Assembly: GCF_001632365.1 (NCBI RefSeq)
Contig: NW_024468585.1
Location: 60,748-124,747 of the forward strand
Reading direction: 5' to 3'
Length of the DNA: 64,000 nucleotides
Source of the DNA: Laetiporus sulphureus 93-53
Lineage: Eukaryota > Basidiomycota > Agaricomycetes > Polyporales > Laetiporaceae
Shown: piece by piece, positions 1-11,683 of the stretch
Numbering within the stretch: position 1 is the first letter of the stretch
How the letters are laid out: every line of letters starts with the position of its first letter
The notes under the pieces: model-generated
What the model was told of the DNA's origin: nothing
What the model saw: the letters and a program-made list of their open reading frames with translations, nothing else
The model's database searches: none
Translations under genes and position numbers: made by a program

Positions 1-1160
1 ATATGCTCGATCGTCCATTTGGTGAGCTTTGCCTTTCAGTAGCCTCGTCGTGGCCGCGGGATGGATTTACCGTTCCACGTACCTTGTAATTTCATCACGA
101 GCTCGTAGCATGATGCATGACCAGCAGCGCTGAGCGCTGTCACTCTGATCGCCAAACAACGCGTGCAATGCCAACGGTGGAGGAAATTGTGTGTACGCTT
201 CAGCACGTCACAGCAGCCCCAATATGGCTGCTCCGGCATCACAGCCTCAAAGCGCTCCGATTCAATGGAAGCTTAGGCTACATAGCCACCATTAGCATCC
301 GCTGTGTTCGATGCTTCTGGTGCAGCAGGATCGGACTTGTCTTTATAATATCGCTGCTCTCATGATCGTCTCTGCGGTTTGTGTTTAGTTGGATCCATGA
401 GGTTATTTTGAACCTTGGCCACTCCGGCATGAACAGAAGTGGTGTGTGACTTGGCTTAGTCGTGGATGTACGACGTTGACAGCGCTACAGAGATGTTTCA
501 GATCTCCATCCTCAAACATGATGACCCCGCATTTTCGGCGCCCATCGCAATGACTGGCATGCGCGCTGGCGCTCAACGACCTCCAAGTTCTTGGCAGAGG
601 CTTACTATTGTCGGTGAACGCCGCCTATTGGAACCGTTTCATCGCATTTCCCGAGTTGCACATCGTGCAGTCCTCTGATAATCGCTTGGACTCCACTTGT
701 TTCAACGTCAATATGGAGAATCATTTGCAAATCTCCACTTTGAGTAGCCATTGGGCCGCGGAATCTACTCAGATGATCCACTTCGTCCAGTCAGTGCTGC
801 GGTCATGATCATTATAGTCCTGTGGGTTTATTTCAAAGCATCTGCCTACTACGGCGCTGTCCTCGCTCCGACAAAATGGCTGTACTAGGTTGACTCGTCG
901 AAATGTGGTCATTATCGCTACGAGGTACGTCAGGCTGCATATACTATTCGACTTTCCCTATACAGTCGAGTGTAGCCGACACCAGGGTCGGAAGCTTGGC
1001 GGCGCCGACATACTCGGTGTCGTAGATGAAAATGAAGCTTGACGGCCACGGTATACCTGGCCGTGGGGCTGCGCGCACCGCCCTGGCTGTTTGGGTTCGT
1101 CGAATGTCATTATAGCTGATGTGGGACTGATTGATGCCCCACACTCTGAGCGTCCATCCA
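1..1160. other. Intergenic, no gene seen
   Basis: All six frames hold only short open stretches without family signatures or a convincing chain of splice sites. The right part is presumably the upstream region of the tyrosinase gene. No repeat or RNA gene was recognised. Confidence 0.5.
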
Positions 1161-1171
1161 CTGGCCTCGAG

Positions 1172-1179
1172 TATATAAT
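1172..1179 (+). promoter_or_regulatory. TATA box of the tyrosinase gene
   Basis: TATATAAT lies about 70 bp upstream of the tyrosinase start codon. The spacing suits a TATA-directed fungal promoter with a short 5' leader. Assigned by motif and position only. Confidence 0.5.
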
Positions 1180-1247
1180 GCTCCCCGTGCTGTTCTTTGC
1201 GTTTGCAACCCGACAAATTCTTGTCATACCTAATCTCAATCATCACC

Positions 1248-3382
1248 ATGTCAAGCCCCACCTACCGTCCTATCATTACTGGTGCCACGAGCGATGTACC
1301 GCCAGAGCTCCTTCCTACGCGCCTCGAGTTCCATGACTTCGTCAAGGACAAACGTCAATTCTCGCTCTACATCCAAGCTCTGCGTGCGTCCCTCTATGCA
1401 TTGGTGTTTTCTTGATACTTACTCGATTGCTTCGGAATATGCATGATACATACAGAGAGCATGATGAAGGAGCCTTACGCTGACGACTTCTCGCATGTCA
1501 GTATCGGTGGAATCCACGGGCTGCCCTATGCTCGATGGGGTGACTCAGGAAATGCCGATGCCCCGGGCGGGGAGACGTTCGGAGGCTACTGTACCCACGG
1601 CTCAGTCCTGTTCCCTACGTGGCACAGGCCATACGTCGCTCTCTTTGAGGTACGCAGCATTTGGCCTGGCTCTGACTAGCTGCTTGCTGATGGTCAATAT
1701 GATTATAGCAATCTCTGTTTGCTCATGCGAACAAGATAGCCGGACAGTACACATCCGACAAAGTGGCGTGGCAGACAGCCGCCTCCACTCTTCGCGCTCC
1801 GTTCTGGGATTGGGCCCGGAAGCCGGAGGCAGATGCGGCTGTCCCCGTTGAGATAACTTCTCCCAAAGTTACGATCGTCACACCGAAGGGAGAGGAGACG
1901 GTTGACAATCCGGTGTATTCCTTCACTTTTCTCGCGAAATACCCGGAGGACACCTTCTATGCGCCGTACGAACAGTGGAATCATACGTTGCGGTATCCCA
2001 CGACCTCCGATGCTGATGCTCAGAACGACGATGCTAAGTTTATCAGGTGCATCAGCTAGAAAACTTGTTCTCATCATTGCTGACTGATGCTGACGGTGTT
2101 CTCATAGCACCTATGCCGGTCAGGCGAGCCAGGTCCGTACGCAGACTTTCAACATGCTCACGCGTCTCCATTCTTGGGAGTACTTCAGCAACCACACTGT
2201 CACGCCACTTCCCGTGGCGAACAGCCTGGAGTCGATCCACGACAACATGCACGTCGTGATAGGCGGGCCGAACGGACACATGAGCGACGTCGGTGTAGCA
2301 GGTCCGTCTTCCTTTCAAACGCACGGATGGATGTTGAACTTCTTCCGTCAGGTTTCGACGCCTCCTTCATGCTTCACCACGCAAACGTTGACCGCCTTCT
2401 CTCGCTCTGGCAAGCACTGAACCCCTCTCAATGGGTCAACAAAGGTGACCAGCCGGGCGGGACCTACACCATTGCGGACGATGGGACTGTCGATGCCACT
2501 TCAGGTGCTGCCTACATCACATTGATTACATAAGCTCTACATGTTGACATATGGCTTGTGTTTGGCAGACTTGACGCCCTTCTGGAAGACCCACACGACA
2601 TACTGGGAGTCGAACGACCTGCGCGACTGGAAGATCCTGCATTACTCCTACCCCGAGTTCGCCGGCTTGAAAGGAGACGACCCCGACGCGGTCCGCAAGG
2701 CCATCCTGCAGAGGGTGATGGATCTGTACGGCACCTCACTGGTCACCAAGCCCACCCCCACTCCCGCGGCCTCCAACCCCGCACCCACACCGGCCCCAGT
2801 CACCCTTGCCAACACGCAGGCCACCACCCCCGCGCAAACGCACGACTGGACGGTCCACTTGAAGTTCAAGAAGTACGAGCTCGGCGCGAGCTACATGATC
2901 CAGGTGTACCTCGGTGATACGTTCGTCGGCTCGGTCAGTGCGTTCGCGAATCGTAGCGCGGAGCGCTGCGCAAATTGCCTCAATAACCTCGATTTGGAGA
3001 TCGAAGGCTTCGTTCACCTCAACGAGGCGCTGCTGGAGAAGTATCCCGATTTGGAATCACTCTCGCCCGAGCAGATCAAGGACGTTCTTGTTAGGGATCT
3101 TAGGCTGCGCATCGAAGGGGTGAAGGTGGGCAGACTCTGTTTCTTGGACCCATAAAACGTATCGCTGATGTGCTTTGGATGACTCCCTAGCCCGACGGAT
3201 CTGTCGCAGACTTCTCGGACTTACCTTCTCTCAAGGCTGCCCCATTCTCCCAGACGATCACTGTAGACCCCACGAGTCCTCTTCCTCAGCTCGGAGACGC
3301 AGTGTATCACCACGACGTGATGGCCGGCAAGCCTGGCCATACCCCGCCTGAGCGATGGGTGCATGTGGGTAGCTCTCAGTAA
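1248..3382 (+). CDS. Tyrosinase (polyphenol oxidase), multi-exon
   Basis: A type-3 copper enzyme that hydroxylates monophenols and oxidises o-diphenols to quinones, the first step of melanin formation. The start reads [12 protein letters not shown]. Exon 1 ends at 1383 and resumes at 1456, giving YIQALQSMMKEP. The CuA region shows HGLP, then YCTHGS (the Cys-x-His that forms the thioether in fungal tyrosinases), then [10 protein letters not shown]. The CuB region shows [10 protein letters not shown] followed by [16 protein letters not shown] Pro/Thr-rich linker near 2750-2830 precedes a C-terminal domain like the one that caps the active site in the latent enzyme. No signal peptide is visible, so the protein is probably intracellular, as is usual for this family. 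The reading ends VHVGSSQ. About 5-6 introns of roughly 55-75 bp are needed. Family assignment is firm; junctions after the CuB exon are less certain. Confidence 0.92.
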
Positions 3383-3655
3383 ACGGGCCGCCTCCATTTT
3401 GTGAACGGATGAAGAAGATCTATGTTCCGTTTTATGTGTTTGATACAGCATATTGTGGTAATACTATGAGCATGTATTTCTGAGTTTCTTGATATTCCTA
3501 TGCAAGAGCAGTTGCGCTTCGATACGTTGACTTTAACGGAGGTTCAAGCCTTAGATCTGCCTGTGCGCCGCTGATCATTTTTTTTAGCCTGTATCTATCG
3601 TAGTCCCTTGGTACATACTGCAACACTGATCTGCTAAGTGATACATGAGCCTTGA

Positions 3656-5210
3656 CTACATCTTGACTTGAGCAGGCATCTCCCCACCCAACAACCCAGC
3701 GATCAAATTGTTGACAGCCATAGTCGCCATACCTAGTCTTGTCTCGGTCGTAGCGCTGCCTATATGCGGCACAATGGCACATCTAACGAAAGAACAATTT
3801 TTTGGTCAGCGATACTTGGTATCGTCTAGCACTTAGCTTACCTGGGTTCCTTAACGAGTGGATGATCGGCCGTTACGTTCGGCTCCCCCTCCACCACATC
3901 AATCCCCGCCCCCCATATCCACCCCTCCCTGAGCGCCTTCGCCAGCGCATCCGAGTCGACCAGCGTCCCACGGCTGGTATTCACCAGCACAGCCGTCCGC
4001 TTCATCTGCTTCAAAAACGCCTCATCGACGACGTGGTACAGACTCGGGTCGCCGGGCGCGAGCACGAACACGACGTCGCTCTCGCGCGCGAGCTCGTCGA
4101 GCCCGGCGACGCGGCGCACGCTCTGCAAGCCGTATTTGGCGGCCACCGTGGCGTCGCGCGCGGGGTCCGGCGGAGAGGTCGGGTTTCCCGAGTAGAGGCA
4201 GTGCGTGAAGCCGAAGGGGATGAGCCGTGCGAGGGTGGCTTGTGCGATGCGTCCGAAGCCGAGGAAACCAGCTGTGCGGGTTGGGTATACCCAGTTTGCG
4301 CTGAGCTGGGGACCGCAGAATAGGAAGGGTGACCAGGCGTATTGGGGCCACTGTGTCGTGGTGGAGTTGGCAAGTGAGAGAGGTATGGATTGACATGGGA
4401 CTTGCCTCGCCATTCTGCACGATCGTGGCTGTCTGTCGTGCGTTTCGGCCAGCCATCAGGGCAAGCATGATGGATAGATCGGCCACTTTGCAATGAGTGG
4501 TATAAGAGAAGAGATTACGGAAAGCAGAGGATACTGGATGGGTACCTGCTTCGGTTAGTATGTCCGGGGTGTACCCTAGCTTGATCCCTCGTTGGGAGAG
4601 CTGCTGCACGTCGATGTGTTCTGCGAGGGAAAGCTCACTCAGACAATGAACTGGAGGTCACTGATAAGTACTCACCGTAGCCGACGGACATAGTAGAGAC
4701 CACTCGTAGACTGGGGCCAGCTGTACGCGATTAGCCGTCATTATAACGACTTTTACTGCATAGTGTGGTGCACACCGGTCTCTATCAATTCGGCATCGAC
4801 CTGTACACTATTAATTGCTGTTTAGTGCAACTAATAGCATTCATGCCGCACCTTGTCCGTCAGCACGACGATCAGGCCAACCGCACCGACCACGTTCTCC
4901 GAGAGCCACTTCCTAGAGCAAGCTTCTGTCTGCGACGGGCAACTGATAACCTGAAAAAGACAACGTGATCGTCAATCGGGCGGGCACACAATCACGTCCC
5001 ACCGGTACCCAAGCCCTTCGCGCTCCGCCACCGATAGGCAACTCAACTCACCTCGAAGTCCGGCCGGTCCAACAACGGCATGACCTCCGGGCCCAGGTTG
5101 CGCGACACGACGATCTTGACCGTGGGGGTCGTCATCGCCGTGGATGTCGCAGTGTTCAAGTGCGTTGCGACTGAGTTCATGCGGCGAGTCAGCGAGCGGA
5201 CGGACTTCAT
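3656..5210 (-). CDS. D-isomer-specific 2-hydroxyacid dehydrogenase (glyoxylate/hydroxypyruvate reductase-like)
   Basis: Predicted to reduce glyoxylate or hydroxypyruvate with NAD(P)H. The body begins MTTPTVKIVVSRNLG (ATG at 5135). Two in-frame upstream ATGs at 5180 and 5210 add a basic, Ser/Thr-rich leader (MKSVRSLTRRMNSVATHLN), so the longest start is given here. Downstream come LSENVVGAVGLIVVLTDK, STMSVGYEHIDV, the dinucleotide-binding loop GFLGFGRIAQ, the substrate Arg in VNTSRGTLVDSDAL, the Glu in GIDVVEGEP, and the catalytic His in IVPHIGSAT. The protein ends GGEMPAQVKM. Introns interrupt the frame near 4970-5050, 4640-4740, 4400-4550 and 3783-3840. It lies tail to tail with tyrosinase. 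The leader could direct a mitochondrial isoform, with the 5135 start giving a cytosolic one; that is inference. Confidence 0.85.
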
Positions 5211-5588
5211 CCCACTGCCAAGTCTGTGCGAGTCGTCGCAGTGGATCTAGGCGGACTCGATGTGATCAGGATCGGGAACGTGGATTCCGTGATCCGCGAC
5301 GGAACATGTCTCGGAGGCCCGATTCCCGGACACGCTTGTAACTTGGAAGGGGCCGGTGGAAAGGTCAAAGTGCCTCAATCAAATTCAATGGACCCAGATG
5401 GATACACAAAGCATCATTGCTATCTACTTCCAGCATATACTACAGCGAGTGAGATCAAGATTAGTTGCAATCGTCCTCTTAGAGTGCCGGAGTTCGTCAA
5501 CGACATCGCTTGAGGACATTCTGAGCAGTGAAACCAGTGCACTGAACGTGCCTTCTTCTTATCGTATATCTAATAAATAACATTCACC
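5211..5588. other. Intergenic, no gene seen
   Basis: This is the space between the 5' end of the dehydrogenase and the 3' end of the OPRT gene, both on the minus strand. The open frames inside it show no family motif. It presumably holds the dehydrogenase promoter and the OPRT 3' UTR. Confidence 0.45.
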
Positions 5589-6324
5589 TCATTCGGATCC
5601 TTTGGCGCCATATTGGTCCCAGTATTGCTGCATGCTAGCAAGCTCATCGGTCCGACCATGCTGCTTCAGCCAAGTCATGAGATGCCTCATCTTCAGAATC
5701 GTCGGCACGCTCCCCTTGCCACCTAAAATCCCCTCAACCTCCTCGATCATACTCTTCCCCTCCCTCCCCACCTCCTGTCTATCCAGCAGCAACACAGCGC
5801 CCACGACCTCTCCGCCCTCCTTCGTCACCGTGTTAATTGCGCCACGGATGGCTGTGCCTGCGGTCGCGACGTCATCGAGGACGAGGACACGCTTGCCCTT
5901 CACCGGCGCGCCGACCATCACGCCGCCCTCGCCGTGGTCCTTGGCCTCCTTGCGATCGTATGCAAAGCCGACGTCGATGCCATGGTCTCGGTGCAGGAGC
6001 AGCGCCGTGCATGCAGCAAAGGGGATGCCCTTGTATGCAGGGCCGAAGAGGATGTCAAATTGGGGGAGGCCGTGGGTAGATTTGAGGGCGTATGCGATGG
6101 TAGCGGCGTATGCGGAACAGAGCGTGTCGAGCACGGGCCCGTCGGCGAGGAGACCGGCATTGAAGAAGTAGGGTGAGTTTCTGTAGCTCTGGTCACAAGG
6201 GTATTGCGAGTTGTGGAGAAAACTGTGCTCACCGGCCAGACTTTAGCACGAAAGAGCCGAATTTCAGTGCGCCAACTGCCATTGCATGTTCAATCAATTC
6301 TGATTGGAACTTGTCGAGAGACAT
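5589..6324 (-). CDS. URA5: Orotate phosphoribosyltransferase
   Basis: Transfers phosphoribose from PRPP to orotate to make OMP, the fifth step of de novo pyrimidine synthesis; cytosolic. There are two exons, 6324-6233 and 6180-5589, with a 52-bp GT-AG intron. Lengths 92+592 sum to 228 codons, giving 227 aa, the usual size for this enzyme. It starts MSLDKFQSELIEHAMA and reads across the junction as LKSGRNSPYFFNAGLL, the conserved N-terminal block. DILFGPAYKGIPFA is the orotate/phosphate region. VLVLDDVATAGTAIRGA is the PRPP-binding motif with the paired acidic residues. The C-terminus is WDQYGAKGSE. All key residues are present and the gene looks functional. Confidence 0.96.
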
Positions 6325-6525
6325 TGATGACGCCGAGCTATTGGCCTTCTTCGCCTAGCAAGGTAGGGTGGTTCAGTACTCATGGCTGTAGGTTCTGCAA
6401 AATTTGTGGACTGTACCTGATGATTTCTGAATCTGCGTCGACCATGGCCGTAAAATCATGTCACGACTTGTCACACCAGATAACATATCGAGCTAACTAA
6501 GGGTATTATGTAAGTAATACTTGAG

Positions 6526-7118
6526 GTTAAATCTCTCTCAACTTTGCGTCGCCTTTCAAACTCCGATGTGGCTGAAGTGGCTGAAGATAGCCTGCGCGTT
6601 GCATCATGGAAGTGCTCGGCGACTTCTGACGCGATGAAAGCGATCAGAATAAGTATCATACTTTCATGTAAACCTAATGGATCCTACAACAATTTATATG
6701 CATGTGAAATTCTGAGAAAACCTGGGTGAGGGGGACGTCGACTGCCCACTGCAACGTCCGACATCTGACTCCACACTGTGATCATGACAAAAAAAAACCT
6801 GCATTGGACTACCATGCTACAAGACCGCTATTCAAGTTTGCAATACGAACAAGGGACACACAGAAGACAAAAAGGGTGAGCCCATGGCAAACTGTCGGAC
6901 AAATACATTAGTGCTAAAGCTAGTTATAATACTAATGTATGCTTCGTGCTTGTGGCAATTCACGAAAAACTCTTAATGCATACTAGATGTTGCTAAACCG
7001 TCTGAAGTATTTCGGGCGATATGAGAAAACGTTTGAAGCCACCGAGCACCTCGCTACCTTCAGCCACTTCAGCTACATCGGAGTTTGAAAGGCCATGCAA
7101 AGTCGTTGGGAGATTAAC
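6526..7118. repeat. Foldback (MITE-like) element with ~65-bp inverted ends
   Basis: The arm at 6526-6590 is the inverted complement of 7053-7118. The core arms 6551-6586 and 7058-7093 are 36 nt and differ at one base (GGCTGAAG against AGCTGAAG). Outside the core the match continues imperfectly through ACTTTGC and GTTAA..TCTC. The ~460-bp interior has no coding frame. It contains a smaller palindrome near 6902-6942 (ATACATTAGT / ACTAATGTAT). The structure fits a non-autonomous terminal-inverted-repeat element. No clean target-site duplication could be recognised. Confidence 0.65.
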
Positions 7119-7740
7119 GTGGAATTAATGGCCCTTCAACTATCATCTCGCCGAACAGCATCGCCATCACCGACATGCAGAAAACCTCAGGAATTGGTTC
7201 AAAGCCCAGCAGCAGGATGTTGTTGCCTCCAGAACTTGCGGTCGTATGCATGGGTCGTGACATTTCTCTGGCAGTCACGATCCTGGTCACGCGCCACCTG
7301 TGCCACCCAGTGCCGAATGCCGCTTAGCATCCTGCCCTGACGAACAAGACTCGACTGTTCTGCTGCAGAGACACCGCTCCTGTTTTTATATTCCTTCCCC
7401 TGGCAGTAATGCTTAAGCCCCGGCTTCACTCCGCTGCTAAAGATAAACATACGTCTCTATTTTCATCGTCCCATACCCTTCGGTTCCCAGCCTCTTCTGT
7501 TTATATAAAGAACTCCGGGAGCTACCCGAATTTGTGTCACTCTTGCTCTTGTTCACAATCCATCTCACCATTCGAGGTCCTATCTGTGCCGTCCGTCGTT
7601 GGAGTGTCGGCGGCGAGGTTTCTAGCATGATGCTATAGAGCCCACGTTCATGTGCGTCCATCTGGTCGATCAGTTTGAAGCTTACCTCAGAATGGGCCTT
7701 TCGATCCCCAATTTGCAGAAACGCCGAAGCAAGATTGCAG
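7119..7740 (+). promoter_or_regulatory. Upstream region of the K+ channel gene with TATA box
   Basis: TATATAAAG sits at 7502-7510, about 230 bp before the channel start. The implied leader is long for this genome and contains short upstream ATG frames near 7627-7650 in other frames. A 5' UTR intron is possible because an acceptor-like TTGCAG immediately precedes the assigned ATG. No gene is recognised here. Confidence 0.4.
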
Positions 7741-10700
7741 ATGGGCATCGGTCCCCTTGTTGCGGCCGTGCATTGGCTCGCCCGTCATCGAGGTGCAAAT
7801 CAGCCGCGCGACCCCGAGAAGGCAGCGCCACCACCAACCCCGCCGCAGAATGGCACGGCGGCCAACGAAGGCGCCGTAGACCCGCTGGAACCCGAGCGTC
7901 AAGACGACGGGGGCGAATATCCGAATACCCATCGTTCACGGCGATCCTTCAGGTGGAATACCCTCTCAGCTTCCAGCATCTCGACCACCTCGACCAGCCA
8001 GCCTCTGCTCACGAAAGTCAAGGCTTTCCTGTTCCCACGAGATACTCGTCCCGCTGAATATGAGCGGTTCGTTCCCAATTATCGCTACTCCCCTATAATC
8101 TCTGGCATCATCATCCCGTTTTCGATTCTTCTTGAAATCCCTGGCTTGACCGAACGATGGTATGTCCAAACGGAGAATGGACGGACGATCAGCACGCGCC
8201 CAAACACGCCCATTTTGAAAGCCGGAATGGGAATTTCTATTGGCTGTGCGATTCTAGCCAATATATGTCTCATCCTGAGGTTCTCGGAGAAGTGGGTCAA
8301 GCAAACCACGTTGTTGTGTATATTTTTCCTCACTGTCCACGGTACGTCCGCAACGTATCCTGCCGTTCCAAAATGTTCTTATGTAGCCCAGACGCTATCA
8401 ACATCACCGCCGTGACCGTCTTCGGCGTTGTGCATCGCAAGGATGACGGTTACACCTATGGAGAGTCTTTTTGGATGACGCTCTGTTCAACAATCGCTTC
8501 TACAATCACCAATCTCAATCTCATCATAGACTACATCCGAATCCCTGACTTTGCGAATTCTGGTACGCACCTTCCGCTGGGAGCAATGTCCAGCGCACGC
8601 TCATGGTTCCACAGGGAGCGGATTGACACGCAAGCAACGGTCGCTGGTCGTTCTTGTCATAATCCTTCTAATGTACATCGCCATCGGCGCACTCATCAGC
8701 TCGGAGCTGATGTCGCTCACCTACATCGACGGTCTCTTCTTCGTCACCGTCTCCATCGAGACCATCGGGTTCGGCGACATCGTTCCTTACTCTACCGGCG
8801 CGCGTGTGTTTACGTGCTTCTACATCGCGTTCGGCATAATCATCCTCGGCATTGTGATCTCCCTGACGCGCGACACCCTCCTCGAGGGCTTCGAGGTCGG
8901 CTACCGGAAGCGGCTGCGAGGCCTGCGTGCGCGGAGGCGCGAGGCACGGCGCTTCCGCCGATGGCAGGCACGCTGGCGTGACGCCGTCGAGTGGCGGCTG
9001 CGCGCGCAGGGCTCGCCGGTGTGGATCCCGGACTCGGAGTGGCAGCATCAGGTACACAACATCAGGTTCGTTGGCCTCGGGGGCGCTACGGCGTCGGGAG
9101 CGGAAGCGGGCAAGGACAGTTGGTTCAGGCGATTTCTGCGGGTGACTAGGCTGCGCAAGGATGATTCAGGGGACCCGTCGGAGCGCAAGGTCTCACGTGT
9201 CCCAGGACATCCGTTCGGGAAACACCTGAACATCGATGCGCTCTCGTGTGAACAGCTGCAAGAAGCGTCATTGGAGGCGGGCGTCCCTCTCGGTATGATT
9301 GTCGAGTTCATCCCACCGCGCCCCATCGCGCGGGATAGGAGTCTTTCAAGTGGCGGAGGACTGCTCACTGGGGATGGGTGGCCTGCGGAAGCGTCAACAC
9401 CGACGGACGCACAGCTCGGGCGGATGGCATCGGTGCTCACGAAGACGGCACTGGCTGTCAGCGGACGACATGCTCACGCACCAGGGCCCTCTGCCCAGGC
9501 TCAACGTGCGGTGGTCAGTGGCACTGTTGGAGATCAGGATGCTCAGCATGGGATACCGCGCGAACACCAGGAACATAATCCAGATCCGGTGAGGCGGTCC
9601 TCGAGCGAGAAGCAAGCGCAGGGAAAAAATGCGATACCTAAGTGGGCCCGTAGGGTCGCGGACGACGGGCCGCTGTCATATGCGAAGATCAAGAAGGAGA
9701 TGGAAGAGGAGCAGAAGAATGCTAACATGGTCAAGGTGGGTGTCATCTCCTGACGTTGAGACGCTGGTCCATAACAATTGCAATGCGCAGCTTGCAGGAG
9801 CGTGGACCGTCTTCCTGCTGTTCTGGTTTGTGAGTTGTATCCGATGGCAATGCTCGTGCTTGTACTGAGAGACACTAGGTCGGCGCCGCGATTTTCAGTG
9901 CAACGGAAAATTGGACTTATGGTGTAGGATTGTACTTTTGTAAGTGCATGCTGACGCCTTGATCCTGATATCCCGGCTCAACGTTCCTTGATCTCGACCA
10001 GGCTTTATTTCTTTCTGCACAACGGGTTATGGTGACTACGCCCCGGCGTCGCCCGCAGGGCGTTCAATTTTTGTCGTCTGGGCGTTGTTCGGTGTCGGGG
10101 CACTGACGATCCTTGCGGCTGGTAAGAAGCCACAACTGGGTTAATTACGTTTTTGTCTGAAGCGTCATTTTACAGTCATCGAGGATGCTGGTTCGTCACG
10201 ATACCGGAACATCATGCATTCCCGAGTATTTGACAAAGCAGTCGAGAAATACCGGAAGCATGCGCTACGGGCCGCATCCGAGGCCTCTCACGCAGAATAC
10301 CAGCGGCAGCGTACCGATGCGAACACTCAAACGAACGGAGAAGCCGTCAGGGGTGGAGAAGCTGACGCCAATCCGGATGAAATTACTGCCCATGACGCCG
10401 CATCGAAGGTGCAAGAGGCGCACGCTGCAGCGCAGCGAGAGCTGGAGGCACTTCCGCAAGAGATTCTTAAACAAGCTCGGACATTCCACGATTATATTCA
10501 GTATTTCGCCCAGGGTCGCGATCGTGATGATGAGGACCTTCCTGGCGAAGGCGGGCAGGTTAATGTACCGAAAGAGCTGAAGAAGCTTCTTAATGAGATC
10601 TTGGAAGCGGAGGTCGTAGGAGATAGGATGAAGAGAGAGATCTTGCAGGACGATGATGTTAAACAGGTACGTCTGACCTGCCTGTTCACGAAAAGCTAAT

Positions 10701-11162
10701 ATTGACCCACCGCTGATTCTATAGACGCTATTCATGTTGAGCATTGAGCGTAAGTGAAAAACGTTTGTGCAGTCCTGTTATCGCTTACGCTCGAGACGGC
10801 TGGCAGGTGCTCTGAAGAGGATGATTCAGTCAGCTGATCGGGCACTGATGGCGATCAAAGAGCGCGATGCTCTGATCGCCACGCACGAGGAACAGAAGTC
10901 CACGACCGCCGCAGGCAGCTCCGCAAACGAAAGCATACACGACGTTATCAAGACCACTCAGACCGGGCTTCAGGATGAGGAGGAAGCGACGGCGGAGCTC
11001 CCGATCCCCGACTCATCGCCTTCATCTTCGATTCCGTCTTCAGAGTCATCTCGTGAAGAGCTTTCTACGGATGACCTTTCCAGCTCCGAATCGTCGACGT
11101 CAGAAGAACGGACAGGGTCGACGGCTGTTCAGGATCATGCGACTGATCTTGAAAGGGTATGA
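7741..11162 (+). CDS. Two-pore outward-rectifier K+ channel, Tok1 type
   Basis: A plasma-membrane potassium channel of the fungal eight-TM, two-pore family. The N-terminus (MGIGPLVAAVHWLARHRG) is cytosolic and Pro-rich. Membrane segments include SPIISGIIIPFSILLEIPG and LVVLVIILLMYIAIGAL. The first selectivity filter is SIETIGFGDIVP (near 8760). The second is FCTTGYGDYAP (near 10020), in an exon that follows VGAAIFSATENWTYG. Between the pores is an unusually long Arg-rich and then Ser/Pro-rich cytosolic loop (about residues 330-620). The C-terminus after LTILAA is a charged, partly coiled-coil tail ending SSESSTSEERTG...DLERV. At least eight introns are required; the junction NMVK|LAGAWTVFLLFW was set at an acceptor near 9798. 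Length is about 870 aa. Confidence 0.88.
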
Positions 11163-11431
11163 TGTAGAGGCACGTAGATGAGCTCTGCTTCCATTTGCAT
11201 TGGACTTATCTTGGATACCCCTCATCGTGTAATTTATATTGCAATTGTTCATAGGAATGGAGACTAACCGACCATATCCGAACAAAGCAGACATTGTCGC
11301 CGCGTTTTCGTGGTGGCGTAAGGTGCGACGTTGCTCGCGCCTCTGCGAGTCATTGTTCCTCGTGTGCTGTACGCAACTTCGCTCTCGTTGACGTTGAGAT
11401 CATCAGCGAATAGTTTCTCGAAGATAAAAAA

Positions 11432-11516
11432 TGGTTCAGTCCGGGTTCGAACCGGGGACCTCCTGTGAACCCACACTGTGTGAGACAGACGTGATAACCA
11501 ACTACACCACTGAACC
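11432..11516 (-). tRNA. tRNA-Val (CAC), intron-containing
   Basis: On the minus strand the 5' GGTTCAG pairs with 3' CTGAACC to form a seven-base acceptor stem. The D arm GGTGTAGTTGGTTATCAC is typical. The anticodon stem TCTGT/ACAGG encloses the anticodon CAC, with an ~11-nt intron after position 37. The T arm contains GGTTCGAACCC. A run of T (complement of aaaaa at 11426-11430) just after the gene serves as the Pol III terminator. The gene lies between the channel gene and PIG-A. Confidence 0.88.
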
Positions 11517-11683
11517 TCACAGTTTTCACGAGTCGAATAAATATGTCCTAATATCATTGTTCACGTCTACATTTACCGGTTACACTCTGTCGGTCAATGT
11601 ATGCATGTCATGGATTCGTTCGTCGTCGGGTAACTCACTCATCAATGCGCTGAATACAAAAATCTCATACAAGACCATATAGA

